Shown here: positions 36,394 to 44,332 of the stretch, one piece after another
Layout of the letters: every line of letters starts with the position of its first letter
Position numbering within the stretch: position 1 is the stretch's first letter
NCBI RefSeq assembly: GCF_008704795.1
Contig: NZ_CP023690.1
Location: 620,001 to 684,000, forward strand
From: Streptomyces spectabilis
Lineage (GTDB): Bacteria > Actinomycetota > Actinomycetes > Streptomycetales > Streptomycetaceae
Length of the DNA: 64,000 nt
Reading direction: 5' to 3'
Notes under the pieces: generated by a model
What the model saw: the letters and a program-made list of their open reading frames with translations, nothing else
Databases searched by the model: none
Told to the model about the DNA's origin: nothing
Made by a program: the position numbers and the translations under genes

Positions 36394-37320
36394 ATGGGGG
36401 AATCAGGGGGCTTACAGCCCGAACAAGCCACATCCATCGACGAGTTCGTCATCGCCCTGGGGCAGCTCAAGCGACGCTCGGGGCTGACCTATCGGCAACT
36501 GGAGCTGCGGGCAGCCGCGCGGGGCGACGTCCTGCCCCGCAGCACCCTCGCGGACGTTCTGGCCGGGAAGACCAGGCCGCGCCCCGAGCTGTTGGCCGCG
36601 TTCGTCCGGGCGTGCGGCGAGGAAGAGCGGACGGAGCGGTGGCTCGCGGCGTGGGACGGCCTCGCCGCACCGGCCGCGACAGCCCCCGAGGAGGCTCCGC
36701 CGAGCCGCTCCGGTCCTCGTACCGCTCGTACGCCGCGGTCTCGGAAGTGGCTGCTGTCCTGCTTGGCCGCGCTGTCGCTGGTGGGCGCGACCGCCTGGGT
36801 GGTCATCGCCTCGGGCGAACCGGAGGGAAGCGGGAGGGGTGCCGCCGCGTCCGTTTCCCGGAGCGGGGAGGACCGTCTTCCCGGGGGGCGGGTGGAGATC
36901 CGCCCCGCCCTTGCACCGCGCCTCTGTCTGACCGACGGCCGCGCACCCGGGTACGAGCCCTTGGTGGCCGTGCAGCGGCCCTGTGCGGACGTGGCGCCCC
37001 AGGAGACTCTTCTTGAGCCGGTCGGCGAGGGCGAGTACCGCATTCGCTGGTACCACCCCGATCACGGCAAGGCCTGCCTCAAGGCGCTGCGGGGCAAGCC
37101 CGCCGACGGGCTCCTGGAGCCCTGGGAGGCCTGCGAGCAGAGCAGCCGGTTCCTCATCACTCCCTACGGGGCCGACGGCAGCCGCCAGTTCGTGCTGCGC
37201 GTGGCCGGGCAGGGCTGCGTCACGGTGCGGGGCGCCGGGACGGCGGAGGGTGCCGCCGCGACGATGGAGCCGTGCCGGAAGAAGCACGGGCAGGTCTTCG
37301 TCATCGAACCCGCCCCCTGA
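36394..37320 (+). CDS. HTH-domain membrane protein with extracellular C-terminal domain
   Basis: This 308-residue protein has a cytoplasmic Xre-like helix-turn-helix near residues 13-80 (FVIALGQLKRRSGLTYRQLE, then LPRSTLADVLAG) and one transmembrane segment (KWLLSCLAALSLVGATAWVV, ~119-138). An extracellular domain of ~150 residues follows, with paired cysteines and a ricin-like pattern (ACLKAL, WEACEQSSRFLI). The topology recalls one-component membrane regulators that couple outside sensing to DNA binding. ATG at 36394 leads to the HTH; no strong ribosome-binding site. Confidence 0.7.
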   Translation: MGESGGLQPEQATSIDEFVIALGQLKRRSGLTYRQLELRAAARGDVLPRSTLADVLAGKTRPRPELLAAFVRACGEEERTERWLAAWDGLAAPAATAPEEAPPSRSGPRTARTPRSRKWLLSCLAALSLVGATAWVVIASGEPEGSGRGAAASVSRSGEDRLPGGRVEIRPALAPRLCLTDGRAPGYEPLVAVQRPCADVAPQETLLEPVGEGEYRIRWYHPDHGKACLKALRGKPADGLLEPWEACEQSSRFLITPYGADGSRQFVLRVAGQGCVTVRGAGTAEGAAATMEPCRKKHGQVFVIEPAP

Positions 37321-37330
37321 CGAGGAGCGC

Positions 37331-37720
37331 TCACGCCCGGCGCGAGGTCGCGGCCAGCGAGCCGAGGAGGGCGAGCGCCTCGCTGCTGGGTGAGGACGGC
37401 TCGGCGTGGTAGACGACGAGTTCCTGGCCCGGGGCCGAGCGGACGTCGAAGGTCTGCATGGTCAGCTTCAGCGGCCCGACGTCGCGGTGGTCGAAGCGCT
37501 TGCGCTCAAGGGCCTTGCCCCGGGCGTCGTGGCGGGCTCACATCTCGGTGAACTCAGGGCTGATGTCGAGGAGTTCGCCCAGCACCTGCCGCACGCACGG
37601 GTCGTCCGGCGCCGTGCCGTGGCCGAGCCGGAAACCGGCCACGCAGTGGCGCAGCCGCCCGAGGTCGACGTCAACGAGATCGTCGTACGCCCCGCCCACC
37701 AGCGCTGACACCACCCGCAC
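37331..37720 (-). pseudogene. MmyB-type Xre regulator remnant with in-frame TGA
   Basis: The minus strand encodes only the C-terminal ligand-binding region of an MmyB-like regulator. The frame reads LVGGAYDDLVDVDLGRLRHC to PEFTEM, then TGA (37540-37538), then continues as ARHDARGKALERKRFDH to SLAATSRRA. Aligned by eye with the intact paralogue at 46889-47761 (DEDFRRWWADQNV), the TGA falls at a Trp. The N-terminal HTH is missing as well. It is therefore a truncated pseudogene. Confidence 0.75.
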
Positions 37721-37825
37721 CCGCTGAAGCCCTTGAGGCCTCCTCGGCCGTGTCCGGCCGATCGACCGATCACGACCGAGGAGGCGCGGTTCCCACCAGG
37801 AGCTTGCGTGTCGCGACGGCTCGGG

Positions 37826-38810
37826 TCAGGAGGGGTTGAGCTTGATCGCGAAGGCGACCCAGACGACCCAGGAGGGGCGGTCCGACCACCCTCCGCGGAT
37901 GATTTCGTTGAGTTCCCGGGAGTCCGGGTGGTTGATGGTGATCACGGGGCCACCGCTGTCACCGCCGCGCGCGGCCGTGGCTCCGTCCTTCTGGACTCCG
38001 ACCGTCGTGAGGACTCCGGCATGGTCGAACTCGACGTTCGTGACGCGGATCCCGCACACCACCTTGGAGTTGTGGCCGAGCTGGCACACCTCGTCGTTGA
38101 CGAGGTTGCTGCGCACGCCGTTGAGGTATCGGGTGTAGCCGGTCGCGTCGAGGCCGTCCCAGGTGCTGACCGCCGGGATGCCGGACATGCAGCGCGCCTC
38201 GGGGTGGCCCGCGTTGTCGAGGGCCGCGCCCGCGTAGAAGGGCGGGGTCCGAGCCCCGCCGCTGCCCTTGCAGGACCTCGTAGCGCGGTGTGGTGCCGTT
38301 GGCCATGCGAGCCTCGGACGCGGCGGCGAAGTACGCGTCGGCCTTGGCGGCGTCGCTGGCCATGACCTTGATCGAGGTGCCGTCCACGGAGTGCCCGATG
38401 CCCTGGATCTCGAAGGGAAGCCCGGAGCCGAGGTTCTTGAGGCGGTTGATGTGCCGCAGGAGTTCCGTACGGGTCGACGGCGCGGACTTCACTTCGACGA
38501 GTCCGAGGTCGGCCTTGGGTGCGCGCGGCTTCACCTGGGCCAGGAACGCGTCCTTCTTGCCGGGGTCGGTGAGGAAGAGCTCCACGGTGCGGTGTCCGGG
38601 CGCGATGCGTACGCCCGTGAACCCGTCCTGGCGCTGTTCCCTGCCGACCTGCTGCGCGGTGCTGCCGACGAGCCGCAGCGGGTTGAGGATCGCGGCCTTC
38701 TGCCGGACCGTCAGTCGGTCCAGATCGGCCTGGGCCAGCGGAGCCCGGTCCGGGGTGCGCCAAAGGTGTGTCAGGGGTGCCGTAGTGGCGCATGAACCCC
38801 TGCCCCCCAT
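37826..38810 (-). pseudogene. frameshifted S1-family (chymotrypsin-like) protease
   Basis: The N-terminal part reads in one frame to RYEVLQG (about 38268), then continues one frame over as SGGARTPPFYAGAALDN to the C-terminus. Removing one G from a GGG run (38265-38267 on the plus strand) restores the frame. The catalytic Ser is present (AARGGDSGGPV). The sequence jumps from ARCMSG directly to IPAVSTWDG with no recognisable AHC segment, so the catalytic His region seems deleted. No signal peptide remains. Probably a decayed exported protease. Confidence 0.7.
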
Positions 38811-38825
38811 TGCCCTCTGTCCCCG

Positions 38826-39245
38826 TTACGGGCGGGCCCGTTCGTCGATCTCGGCGATCAGTGCGGTCACGCGGGAGCGGATCTCGTCACGGATGGGGCG
38901 TACGGCCTCGAGGCCCTGGCCCGCCGGGTCGTCGAGGGCCCAGTCGAGGTAGGTCTTGCCGGGGAAGACCGGGCAGGCGTCGCCACAGCCCATCGTGATG
39001 ACGTAGTCGGACGCCTCGACGGCCTCGGCGGTGAGGACCTTGGGCGCGGCGGAGGCGATGTCGACGCCGACTTCCCGCATGGCCTCGACGGCGGCCGGGT
39101 TGACCTGGTCGGCGGGCAGGGAGCCCGCGGAGCGGACGTCGACGCGGTCGCCCGCGAGATGAGCGAGGAATCCGGCGGCCATCTGCGAACGTCCGGCGTT
39201 GTGCACGCAGACGAACAGCACGGATGCGGCAGGGGTGGGAGACAT
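38826..39245 (-). CDS. arsC: arsenate reductase (low-molecular-weight phosphatase fold)
   Basis: This 139-residue protein has an N-terminal phosphate loop FVCVHNAGRSQMAAGF (Cys-x5-Arg-Ser), followed by SAGSLPADQVNPAAVEAM and the distal MGCGDACPVFPGKTYLDWALDDPAG. The distal CGDAC cysteines match the arsenate-reductase (thioredoxin- or mycothiol-dependent) subclass rather than protein phosphatases. It reduces arsenate to arsenite in the cytoplasm. ATG at 39245 has GGAAG upstream. It lies 50 bp downstream of arsR and is probably co-transcribed. Confidence 0.9.
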   Translation of the reverse strand: MSPTPAASVLFVCVHNAGRSQMAAGFLAHLAGDRVDVRSAGSLPADQVNPAAVEAMREVGVDIASAAPKVLTAEAVEASDYVITMGCGDACPVFPGKTYLDWALDDPAGQGLEAVRPIRDEIRSRVTALIAEIDERARP

Positions 39246-39295
39246 CGGGGCTTCCTTCGGTGGTTGCTTCGGTGCTTCCTTGGCTGCGGCCGGTG

Positions 39296-39658
39296 CTACG
39301 CCGAAGCGGTCAGCAGCTTCCCCATCGCCGCGAGCACGCTCGGCGCGACCCGGTAGTACACCCACGTACCGCGCCGCTCGGAGGTCAGAAGGCCCGCTTC
39401 CTTGAGCTTCTTCAGGTGGTGCGAGACGGTCGGCTGCGAGACCCCGACGTCGGAGATGTCGCACACGCACGCCTCCCCTCCCTCGTGGGAGGCGATCAGC
39501 GAGAACAGCCGCAGCCGCACGGGATCGCCGAGGGCCTTGAACATCCGCGCCGCCCGCTCGGCCTCGTCCGCGTCGAGCGGCCGCTCGGTCAGCGGCGGGC
39601 AGCACGGCGCCACCGCCTGGTCCACCAGCGGAAGCACCACCGCACTCGAATTCGACAT
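39296..39658 (-). CDS. arsR: ArsR-family metalloregulator
   Basis: This 120-residue winged-helix repressor has MFKALGDPVRLRLFSLIASH, a CVCD As(III)-binding motif (GEACVCDISD) and the recognition helix VSQPTVSHHLKKLKEAGLL. Binding of arsenite to the cysteines should release DNA. The first three codons (ATG TCG AAT) form one arm of a long inverted repeat, so the operator overlaps the start codon. No ribosome-binding site precedes it, suggesting a leaderless transcript. Confidence 0.92.
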   Translation of the reverse strand: MSNSSAVVLPLVDQAVAPCCPPLTERPLDADEAERAARMFKALGDPVRLRLFSLIASHEGGEACVCDISDVGVSQPTVSHHLKKLKEAGLLTSERRGTWVYYRVAPSVLAAMGKLLTASA

Positions 39659-39683
39659 ATGTCTATGTTGACAGATGTCGAAT
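39650..39683. promoter_or_regulatory. probable ArsR operator, long inverted repeat
   Basis: ATTCGACAT (39650-39658) and ATGTCGAAT (39675-39683) are perfect 9-bp arms 16 bp apart. A GACATATGTC palindrome lies at 39654-39663 and a TTGACA on the plus strand at 39668. It sits between arsR and the divergent ArsO-like gene and covers the arsR start codon. Confidence 0.6.
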
Positions 39684-39746
39684 CACGGAGGCAAGCTCAC
39701 TGTATCGACCGACATCGAATCAGCAGTATCGACGCCTCACCCCGCA

Positions 39747-39821
39747 CAGGAACACCCATCACCGGAACACCCCGTGCCGGAACACCCCGTACCGGAAGAT
39801 CCCATACCGAAAGATCCCGGA
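39747..39821. repeat. 15-bp tandem repeat, five units, ending at the ArsO-like ribosome-binding site
   Basis: Units of the type CCGGAACACCCCGTG are repeated five times with divergence; the last ends in CCCGGA, which supplies the GGAG Shine-Dalgarno of the gene at 39829. In one plus-strand frame the units would read PEHPV/PEDPI-like pentapeptides. Confidence 0.7.
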
Positions 39822-39828
39822 GCACTCC

Positions 39829-41178
39829 ATGACCGAGAGCACCACCCCCCTCCCCACCGTCGTCATCGGCGCCGGCCCCATCGGCCTGGCGGCCGCCGCC
39901 CATCTGATCGAGCGCGGCCTCGACCCACTGGTCCTGGAATCCGGCTCGGCCGCGGGGACCGCGGTGCGCGAGTGGTCGCATGTACGCCTCTTCTCCGCCT
40001 GGGCCGAGCTCATCGACCCGGCCGCGGAGAAGCTCCTCTCGCCCACCGGCTGGGCCCGACCCGACGGCAGGACGTATCCGACCGGCGGAGACTGGGTCGA
40101 GCGGTATCTGGAGCCGCTCGCCGACGCCCTCGGCGACACGGTCCGCTACGGCACGACCGTGACCGGCGTGGCCCGCGCCGGACGCGACCGGATCGTGGAC
40201 TCCGGCCGCGCGGACCAGCCCTTCACCGTGCACGTCAGCACCGCCGACGGCCGCGAGGAGCGCGTACTCGCCCGAGCCGTCGTCGACGCCTCCGGCACCT
40301 GGAGCTCCCCCGGCCCGCTCGGCGGCGACGGGCTGCCCGCCCTCGGCGAGCGGCGGGCCGCCGACCGGATCTCCTACCGCGTCCCGGACCTCGAGGACCC
40401 CGCCGTACGCGCCCGTTACGCGGGCAGGCGCACCGCCGTGGTGGGCTCCGGGGCCTCCGCCTTCACCGCCCTCGCATCGCTGGCCGACCTCGCCGCCAAG
40501 GAGCCGGGCACGCACGCGGTGTGGATCCTGCGTCGCGGTATGGGCGCGAGCACCTTCGGCGGCGGCGAAGCCGATCAGCTCCCCGCCCGCGGAGCCCTCG
40601 GCCTGCGCGCCAAGGCCGCGGTCGACAGCGGACTCGCCTCCGCGGTGACCGGCTTCCGCACCGAGGCCGTCGAGCGTGACAGTCAGGGGCGCCTGGTGCT
40701 GGTGGCCGAGGACGGCCGCCACCTCGAAGGAGTCGACGAAGTGGTCGTCCTCACCGGCTTCCGCCCCGACCTGTCCTTCCTCGACGAGATCCGTCTCGGC
40801 CTGGACGAACGCCTCCAGGCCCCCGTGGACCTCGCCCCGCTCATCGACCCGAACGTCCACTCCTGCGGCACCGTCTACCCGCACGGCGCGAAGGAGTTGT
40901 CCCACCCGGAGACAGATGTCTATCTGGTCGGCATGAAGTCGTACGGACGCGCCCCCACCTTCCTCGCCATGACGGGCTACGAGCAGACCCGCTCCGTCGC
41001 CGCCGCCCTGGCCGGGGACCGGGACGCCGCCGAACGGGTCGAGTTGACGCTCCCCGAGACCGGGGTGTGCGGCGGGCCCGGGCTCTTCGACCAACCCGAG
41101 GGCGACACGTCGGCCGGAGGCTGCTGCGCCGCTCCCACCACAGTCGCGCTCGACTCGCCCTCGCCTCGTGAAACGTGA
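39829..41178 (+). CDS. ArsO-like flavin-dependent monooxygenase
   Basis: This 449-residue FAD/NAD(P)-dependent oxidoreductase has the FAD-binding loop VVIGAGPIGLAAAAHL at residues ~11-26 and the NADP-binding loop AVVGSGASAFTAL in the second Rossmann domain. HVRLFSAW and VYLVGMKSYGRAPTFL are typical of the ars-associated ArsO group. The C-terminal tail is Cys-rich (GVCGG, then GGCCAAP), possibly for thiol or arsenic binding. It is divergent from arsR, whose operator lies between them. Its exact reaction in arsenic metabolism is not established. Confidence 0.8.
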   Translation: MTESTTPLPTVVIGAGPIGLAAAAHLIERGLDPLVLESGSAAGTAVREWSHVRLFSAWAELIDPAAEKLLSPTGWARPDGRTYPTGGDWVERYLEPLADALGDTVRYGTTVTGVARAGRDRIVDSGRADQPFTVHVSTADGREERVLARAVVDASGTWSSPGPLGGDGLPALGERRAADRISYRVPDLEDPAVRARYAGRRTAVVGSGASAFTALASLADLAAKEPGTHAVWILRRGMGASTFGGGEADQLPARGALGLRAKAAVDSGLASAVTGFRTEAVERDSQGRLVLVAEDGRHLEGVDEVVVLTGFRPDLSFLDEIRLGLDERLQAPVDLAPLIDPNVHSCGTVYPHGAKELSHPETDVYLVGMKSYGRAPTFLAMTGYEQTRSVAAALAGDRDAAERVELTLPETGVCGGPGLFDQPEGDTSAGGCCAAPTTVALDSPSPRET

Positions 41179-41271
41179 CCTCGCGCCCACGCGCACGCGC
41201 CTGACGTTCCCGGTCGGCCGCAACAGACCCTTCATCACGGTGAATTAGCGGCGATCCACCCCCTCACCGCT

Positions 41272-41287
41272 TCTACACTGATGTAGA
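41272..41287. promoter_or_regulatory. palindrome TCTACA-N4-TGTAGA upstream of TerD module 1
   Basis: A perfect 6-bp inverted repeat with spacer CTGA; TAGATT (41284-41289) at its right arm could be the -10 element. The same site recurs at 52435-52450 before the second module. Confidence 0.65.
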
Positions 41288-41321
41288 TTCCTTCGCGATT
41301 TCCCCCCGAAGGAAGAAGCCA

Positions 41322-41945
41322 GTGCCTCACGCCGAGATGTCGGAGAGTTCCGCCGCCCTTGAGCACACCCTCGAACAGGCCCTGCGGTCCAGAGAGTTCA
41401 GGGACGCGGCCCGCCGCATCAAGAACGTCCCCAGCGCCGTACAGCTCCGTACGCGAGCTCGCAGGGCGCGCCGCGCGATCCTGGCGAAGGCGGACGAGGA
41501 GTACACCCGCTACGTACGCGCCCGGGCCGCGGCCGATCGCTGTGGACCACGCAGGCGATGCGCCGGTGCGGTGTGCCGGGCGGGCGGCCGTGCCGCGCTC
41601 CTCTCCACGCTCGTGCCGGTGCTCTCGGCCGTCACCGCCGAGGTGCTCCTCCTCACCGGTCTGGCCCTGGCCACCTTCACCGAACGGCAGTACCTCCCGG
41701 AGGCCTTCATGACCGTGGGGCTGATCGCGGCGACCGTGGCCGTGGGGTCGGCCCTGCCGGACCTCGCCCGGTCGCCGGGGCGTACGACGCGTCGGCGCGC
41801 CGTCCCGGAGGCAGCCGCGCGCCCCGCGCCGGACCGCACCATCGAACAGGCCCGCGCCGCCTGGCACATGGCCCTCCTCGAACGCGGCGTCATGCCGTTC
41901 CTGCTCAGCTGCCTCACCGAACTCCGCCCCGAGGACACCGGGTAA
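41322..41945 (+). CDS. TerD-associated membrane protein, copy 1
   Basis: This 207-residue protein has a basic N-terminal cytoplasmic region (RTRARRARRAILAKADEEYTR etc.) and two hydrophobic segments (~92-115 and ~126-146). A conserved C-terminal block reads ARAAWHMALLERGVMPFL. A paralogue at 52543-53199 shares the EYxxYxRARAA motif, the two membrane segments and the C-terminal block, and is likewise followed by a terD gene. GTG start with GAAGGAAG upstream. Function unknown; probably works with TerD at the membrane (inference). Confidence 0.7.
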   Translation: MPHAEMSESSAALEHTLEQALRSREFRDAARRIKNVPSAVQLRTRARRARRAILAKADEEYTRYVRARAAADRCGPRRRCAGAVCRAGGRAALLSTLVPVLSAVTAEVLLLTGLALATFTERQYLPEAFMTVGLIAATVAVGSALPDLARSPGRTTRRRAVPEAAARPAPDRTIEQARAAWHMALLERGVMPFLLSCLTELRPEDTG

Positions 41946-41954
41946 CCGTACAGA

Positions 41955-41984
41955 GTTCGATACGTCGCCGTTCGATACGTCGCC
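41955..41984. repeat. perfect 15-bp tandem duplication
   Basis: GTTCGATACGTCGCC occurs twice head to tail between the membrane-protein gene and terD, followed by a partial third unit. Confidence 0.7.
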
Positions 41985-42072
41985 GGTCGACGCAACCCGG
42001 GTGGACCGCCAGGCGTCCTTGCCGGAGGACGACGCACAAACGCGCGCCGCGACAAGCGATGGAGGATGAGCA

Positions 42073-42648
42073 GTGGGTGTTTCCCTGTCCAAGGGTGGCA
42101 ACGTTTCGCTGAGCAAGGAGGCGCCCGGCCTGACCGCCGTTCTGGTCGGCCTCGGCTGGGACGTGCGGACCACGACGGGTACCGACTACGACCTCGACGC
42201 ATCGGCTCTGCTGTGCGACGACTCCGGCAAGGTGATCTCCGACCAGCACTTCATCTTCTACAACAACCTCACGAGCCCCGACGGCTCGGTCGAGCACACC
42301 GGTGACAACCTCACCGGCGAGGGCGAGGGCGACGACGAGGCCGTCAAGGTCAACCTCGCCACCGTCCCGGCCACCATCACCAAGATCGTCTTCCCGGTCT
42401 CCATCCACGACGCCGAGAACCGCGGCCAGAGCTTCGGCCAGGTCCGCAACGCCTTCATCCGCGTCGTCAACCAGGCCGACAACCAGGAGATCGCCCGCTA
42501 CGACCTCTCCGAGGACGCCTCCACCGAGACCGCCATGGTCTTCGGCGAGCTCTACCGCCACGGCACCGAGTGGAAGTTCCGCGCCGTCGGCCAGGGCTAC
42601 GCCTCCGGCCTGCGCGGCATCGCATCCGACTTCGGCGTCAACGTCTGA
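42073..42648 (+). CDS. terD: TerD-family tellurium-resistance/stress protein, copy 1
   Basis: This 191-residue TerD/CABP-fold protein starts [20 protein letters not shown], followed by [23 protein letters not shown] with the acidic residues that bind Ca2+ in the family. [15 protein letters not shown], then [10 protein letters not shown] and [13 protein letters not shown], are typical. The family functions in tellurite resistance, phage inhibition and stress or developmental signalling. GTG at 42073 has GGAGGA upstream. A 14-bp hairpin terminator follows. Confidence 0.92.
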   Translation: MGVSLSKGGNVSLSKEAPGLTAVLVGLGWDVRTTTGTDYDLDASALLCDDSGKVISDQHFIFYNNLTSPDGSVEHTGDNLTGEGEGDDEAVKVNLATVPATITKIVFPVSIHDAENRGQSFGQVRNAFIRVVNQADNQEIARYDLSEDASTETAMVFGELYRHGTEWKFRAVGQGYASGLRGIASDFGVNV

Positions 42649-42677
42649 GCACCGACACGCCCCAGCCGTAGCACCCC

Positions 42678-42712
42678 GGACCGGCCCACGCGCGTCATGC
42701 GTGGGCCGGTCC
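42678..42712 (+). terminator. strong terminator after terD copy 1
   Basis: GGACCGGCCCACGC / GCGTGGGCCGGTCC, a 14-bp perfect stem with a 7-nt loop, 29 bp after the stop. Confidence 0.75.
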
Positions 42713-42973
42713 TCGTATGACAGTGACGGTGACAGCGGCTGGGGGGGGCGGTGCCAGCGGCTGGGGGCGGTGCCAGCAGGTGGCGGTGGCGGTGGAACTC
42801 GGGCGCGATGACAATCGTTGCACTGGCACACACCCCAGCACGAGGAGCCACCCCTTGTCCGCCAGACCGACGGACCCCCCGGGGCACTGTCCCGGACCAT
42901 CCCGCCCCACCCCGGCCGCCACGCCCCCACCGGCTGACCCGGCCGACCGCGGCACCCCGCGGGATGGTGTTCG
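42713..42973. repeat. GC-rich low-complexity spacer with ~20-bp tandem repeats
   Basis: CAGCGGCTGGGGG-type units ending in CGGTGC are repeated about twice near 42735-42780 and run into GGTGGC triplets. No gene or promoter is recognised in the 325 bp between terD and the CNNM gene (42649-42973) apart from the terminator. Confidence 0.45.
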
Positions 42974-44332
42974 ATGAGTGCCGCGCTCGGCCTGCTCGCC
43001 GTCCTCGTCCTGACGGTGGGCACCGGCTATTTCGTCGCCCAGGAGTTCGCCTACGTCTCCGCCGACCGGCTCGCGCTCGCCCGCGAGGCCGAAGCGGGCG
43101 ACCGCCGCGCCGACCGCGCCCTGAAGGTCCTCGAACGGCTCTCCTTCATGCTGTCCGGCGCACAGCTCGGCATCACCGTGACCGGCCTCGTCGTCGGCTT
43201 CCTCGCCGAGCCGTCCGTGTCAGCGCTGCTCAAGCCGCTCCTGACCGGCATCGGCATCCCCGAAGGCGCCGTCACCGGCATCTCCGTCGCCCTCGCCTTC
43301 GCGCTCGCCACCGTCGTACAGATGGTCCTCGGCGAGCTGGCGCCGAAGAACCTCGCCCTCGCCGTGCCCGAGCGCCTCGCCAAGTCCCTCGCCGCCTCCA
43401 CCCTCGCCTATCTGAAGGTCGTCGGCCCCGTGGTGCGGATCTTCGACGGTGCCGCGAACCGGCTGCTGCGCCGCGCGGGCATCGAACCCGTCGAGGAGCT
43501 GCACCACGGCGCCACCCTCGAAGAGCTCGGCCACCTCATCGGGGAGTCCCACGAGCGGGGCGAGCTGCCCGAGGACACCGCCGCGCTCCTCGACCGCGCC
43601 CTGGAGTTCTCCGAGCGCACCCTAGGCGAGGTCCTGGTGCCGCGCGTCGACGCCGTCTTCGTCCGCAAAGAGGCCGGCGCCGCCGAGGCCGTCGGCCTCA
43701 TCGCCCGCCACGGCCACTCCAACTACCCGGTGCTCGGCGACCACCCCGACGACGTCACCGGCGTCCTGGGCGTGCGCGAGCTGATGCGGACCCCCGCCGA
43801 CCGCCTCCCGGAGGCGACCGCCGCCACCCTCGCCCGCCCCGCCCTGCTGCTCCCGGAGACCCTCGAACTGCCCGACGCCGTACGGCAGATGCGCGAGCGC
43901 GACGACGAGTTCGCCGTCGTCCTCGACGAGCACGGCGGCGTGGCGGGCATCGTGACGTACGAGGACATCGCCGAGGAACTCGTCGGGGACATCGCCGACG
44001 AGACCGACCAGGTCGTGCGCGTGGCGGTCCGCGACGGCCAGGGATGGCTCGTGGACGCGGGCCGACGGCTCGACGAGGTCGCCGACGCCACCGGCATCCA
44101 CCTGCCCGAGGAGGACGACTACGACACCGTGGCCGGGCTCGTCGTCGACCGGCTCGGCCGCTTCCCCGCCATCGGCGACCGCCTCGCCATCCCGCTGCCC
44201 GACGGCGCGAGCGTGGCCGTCGACGTCCGCACCCTGGACCGGCACGTCCCCGAGCGCGTGCGCCTGGAGGTACGGCCCGCCCCCGACGCCGGGGCCGACG
44301 GGCGGACACGCCCCGAGGAGACCCGTTCATGA
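42974..44332 (+). CDS. CNNM/CorC-family (HlyC-type) membrane transporter protein, long form
   Basis: This 452-residue protein has an N-terminal DUF21/CNNM domain with three to four membrane segments (LGLLAVLVLTVGTGYFVAQEF; LATVVQMVLGELAPKNLAL), two CBS motifs (~200-325) and a C-terminal CorC/HlyC domain (VVRVAVRDGQGWLVD to VDVRTL). Relatives transport or regulate Mg2+/Co2+. It overlaps the following shorter paralogue by ATGA (44329-44332), so the two form a coupled pair and possibly a heterodimer. Confidence 0.88.
   Translation: MSAALGLLAVLVLTVGTGYFVAQEFAYVSADRLALAREAEAGDRRADRALKVLERLSFMLSGAQLGITVTGLVVGFLAEPSVSALLKPLLTGIGIPEGAVTGISVALAFALATVVQMVLGELAPKNLALAVPERLAKSLAASTLAYLKVVGPVVRIFDGAANRLLRRAGIEPVEELHHGATLEELGHLIGESHERGELPEDTAALLDRALEFSERTLGEVLVPRVDAVFVRKEAGAAEAVGLIARHGHSNYPVLGDHPDDVTGVLGVRELMRTPADRLPEATAATLARPALLLPETLELPDAVRQMRERDDEFAVVLDEHGGVAGIVTYEDIAEELVGDIADETDQVVRVAVRDGQGWLVDAGRRLDEVADATGIHLPEEDDYDTVAGLVVDRLGRFPAIGDRLAIPLPDGASVAVDVRTLDRHVPERVRLEVRPAPDAGADGRTRPEETRS

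Noticed and set aside
39747..39821. CRISPR array
   Set aside because: 15-bp head-to-tail units without spacers.
39675..40679. 334-codon frame starting at the arsenic operator
   Set aside because: The first ~50 codons are intriguing (repeat-encoded), but the rest is an Arg-rich shadow of the ArsO-like gene. Kept only as part of the repeat finding.
42713..42800. CRISPR-like spacing in G-rich repeats
   Set aside because: Units are short, adjacent and degenerate with no spacers; simple tandem repeats.
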